This document shows, in pieces, positions 63,019-64,000 of a DNA stretch of 64,000 nucleotides. This DNA is from Daphnia carinata (Eukaryota; Arthropoda; Branchiopoda; Diplostraca; Daphniidae). Where the stretch lies: assembly GCF_022539665.2 (NCBI RefSeq), contig NC_081335.1, positions 1,984,001 through 2,048,000 on the forward strand, written 5' to 3'. The translations under genes were made by a program, and so were the position numbers. Under the pieces are notes generated by a model that was given only the letters and a program-made list of their open reading frames with translations, had not been told where the DNA came from and did not search any database. Position 1 is the first letter of the stretch. Each line of letters starts with the position of its first letter.

Positions 63019-63103
63019 TGTTGTTCAGTCGAGACAATTTGTTTGTAGTAATGAGTCGATGCAACCGTATGGTGTTGTGAAGATCTAGTCTGAGGCGGTC
63101 GTT

Positions 63104-63111
63104 CTTTTATA
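63104..63111 (-). promoter_or_regulatory. TATA box of the Tyr/Ser/Pro-rich gene
   Basis: Minus strand reads TATAAAAG about 86 bases before the ATG at 63018, the same spacing as in the neighbouring gene. Confidence 0.7.
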
Positions 63112-64000
63112 CCACTCTGTGTCTCTTTGCAGATATGGAGCATTCAAGATAAACCTGTTTAACTGGCCTTAAAGGTGACAACCATAATGATGTCTAGTAT
63201 TCAGATGCAACCTTACATGTAATTTGAAGGACGAGTGAAAGGAAATCAGAAGAATGCAAACAAATTTGTAATAAAAGCCCGTTAAGCAAAATGGGATTAC
63301 CTAAATTGATTTTTTGGATTTTGTTCTTGATTTAGGACGGTGTCATATAGCAGAACTGGAGAAAAAATAATGGTGAGGAAAAAACAATACTTATGTACAT
63401 AGTTGTCTGTTCCACGAGTTGATCATCGCACCAAACAACATTTCGAAACCTGAACGAGAAAAAGGACAAAATATATGCGACCGGTCCCGTACCCATTCAT
63501 AACCAGGTACAACGTAGTTGCATATATTTTATACCTCTTTCGTTAAATTAAAAATAAAGTTTCCTCCACCTTTCAAGGTATTAACCTACATACATTCGAC
63601 CCCCAAAACAGAAAAACAAGTGAAAAAAGGAAAAAAGCAGGTTTTTTCAAGAGTGTCTCGTTACGCAGACACCATCCACGGCATAATACCATTCCATACG
63701 TGTTTTTATTCAGGTTTGTTATGGAATCTAGTAATTATTTATGTGTAACCATCGAATTCTTTGTGTAGTCGCAAATACGGGGAACACAACAAGCGCTTGT
63801 TGCGTTCCCATAGTTACACGCCTTTCTAAGGTTGCCTAAGAATTTCTAATATCCCGCAAAAGTGGTATAGCCAATGTCACACGCAATATCACAACGTGTG
63901 TTTCAAGACGTCTCAGCGCTAATTTGCCACATAACGGCGAACAAATGCGTGGATCACAAATGTGATATCTGTAAATACTCGACATGTAGGGTATTTTTTC
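63112..64000. other. Window end, no gene seen
   Basis: AT-rich sequence with only short unsupported open frames. Confidence 0.5.

Overview
The window looks like nuclear DNA of a small-genome arthropod, most probably a branchiopod crustacean of the Daphnia type. This is inferred from gene content, not from a database search. Genes are split by short GT-AG introns, mostly about 60-120 bases. The Musashi C-terminus and the muscle light chain with two alternative 3' exons match arthropod forms. Intergenic DNA is full of long A/T and C/G homopolymer runs. I see no bacterial, viral or organellar genes.

Layout. (1) 1-1,730: 3' part of an essential (alkali) myosin light chain gene, plus strand, with two alternative last coding exons. 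(2) 1,878-3,310: a weak minus-strand gene model of unknown function. (3) 4,224-7,542: a 13-exon secreted animal haem peroxidase, minus strand, with a probable GPI-anchor signal in its last exon. (4) 7,543-32,458: about 25 kb with no convincing gene except one short three-exon candidate near 21 kb. (5) 32,459-40,299: the RNA-binding protein Musashi, plus strand, three coding exons and a 6.2-kb intron. (6) 34,548-44,792: a 95-residue NDUFA4/MLRQ (B12D)-family mitochondrial protein on the minus strand. Its exons are interdigitated with those of Musashi: three of its exons lie in the large Musashi intron, and the last two Musashi exons lie in its first coding intron. (7) 49,321-55,902: a tau/MAP2/MAP4-family microtubule-associated protein, minus strand, with five tubulin-binding repeats and an unusual acidic C-terminal extension of about 300 residues. 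(8) 61,095-63,018: two small secreted low-complexity proteins, one His/Gly-rich and one Tyr/Gly/Ser/Pro-rich, minus strand. They are in tandem, have the same exon-phase plan, and each has a TATA box.

The genes do not form one pathway. Muscle contraction, extracellular oxidation, RNA regulation, mitochondria, microtubules and probable cuticle proteins are represented. The features that stand out are the interleaved Musashi/NDUFA4-like pair, the acidic-tailed tau, the GPI-type peroxidase, and a recurrent CTCF-like motif (AGATGGCGTTGA and relatives) that brackets the Musashi block. All exon models were read by eye from splice sites and reading phase. Transcript data would settle them.
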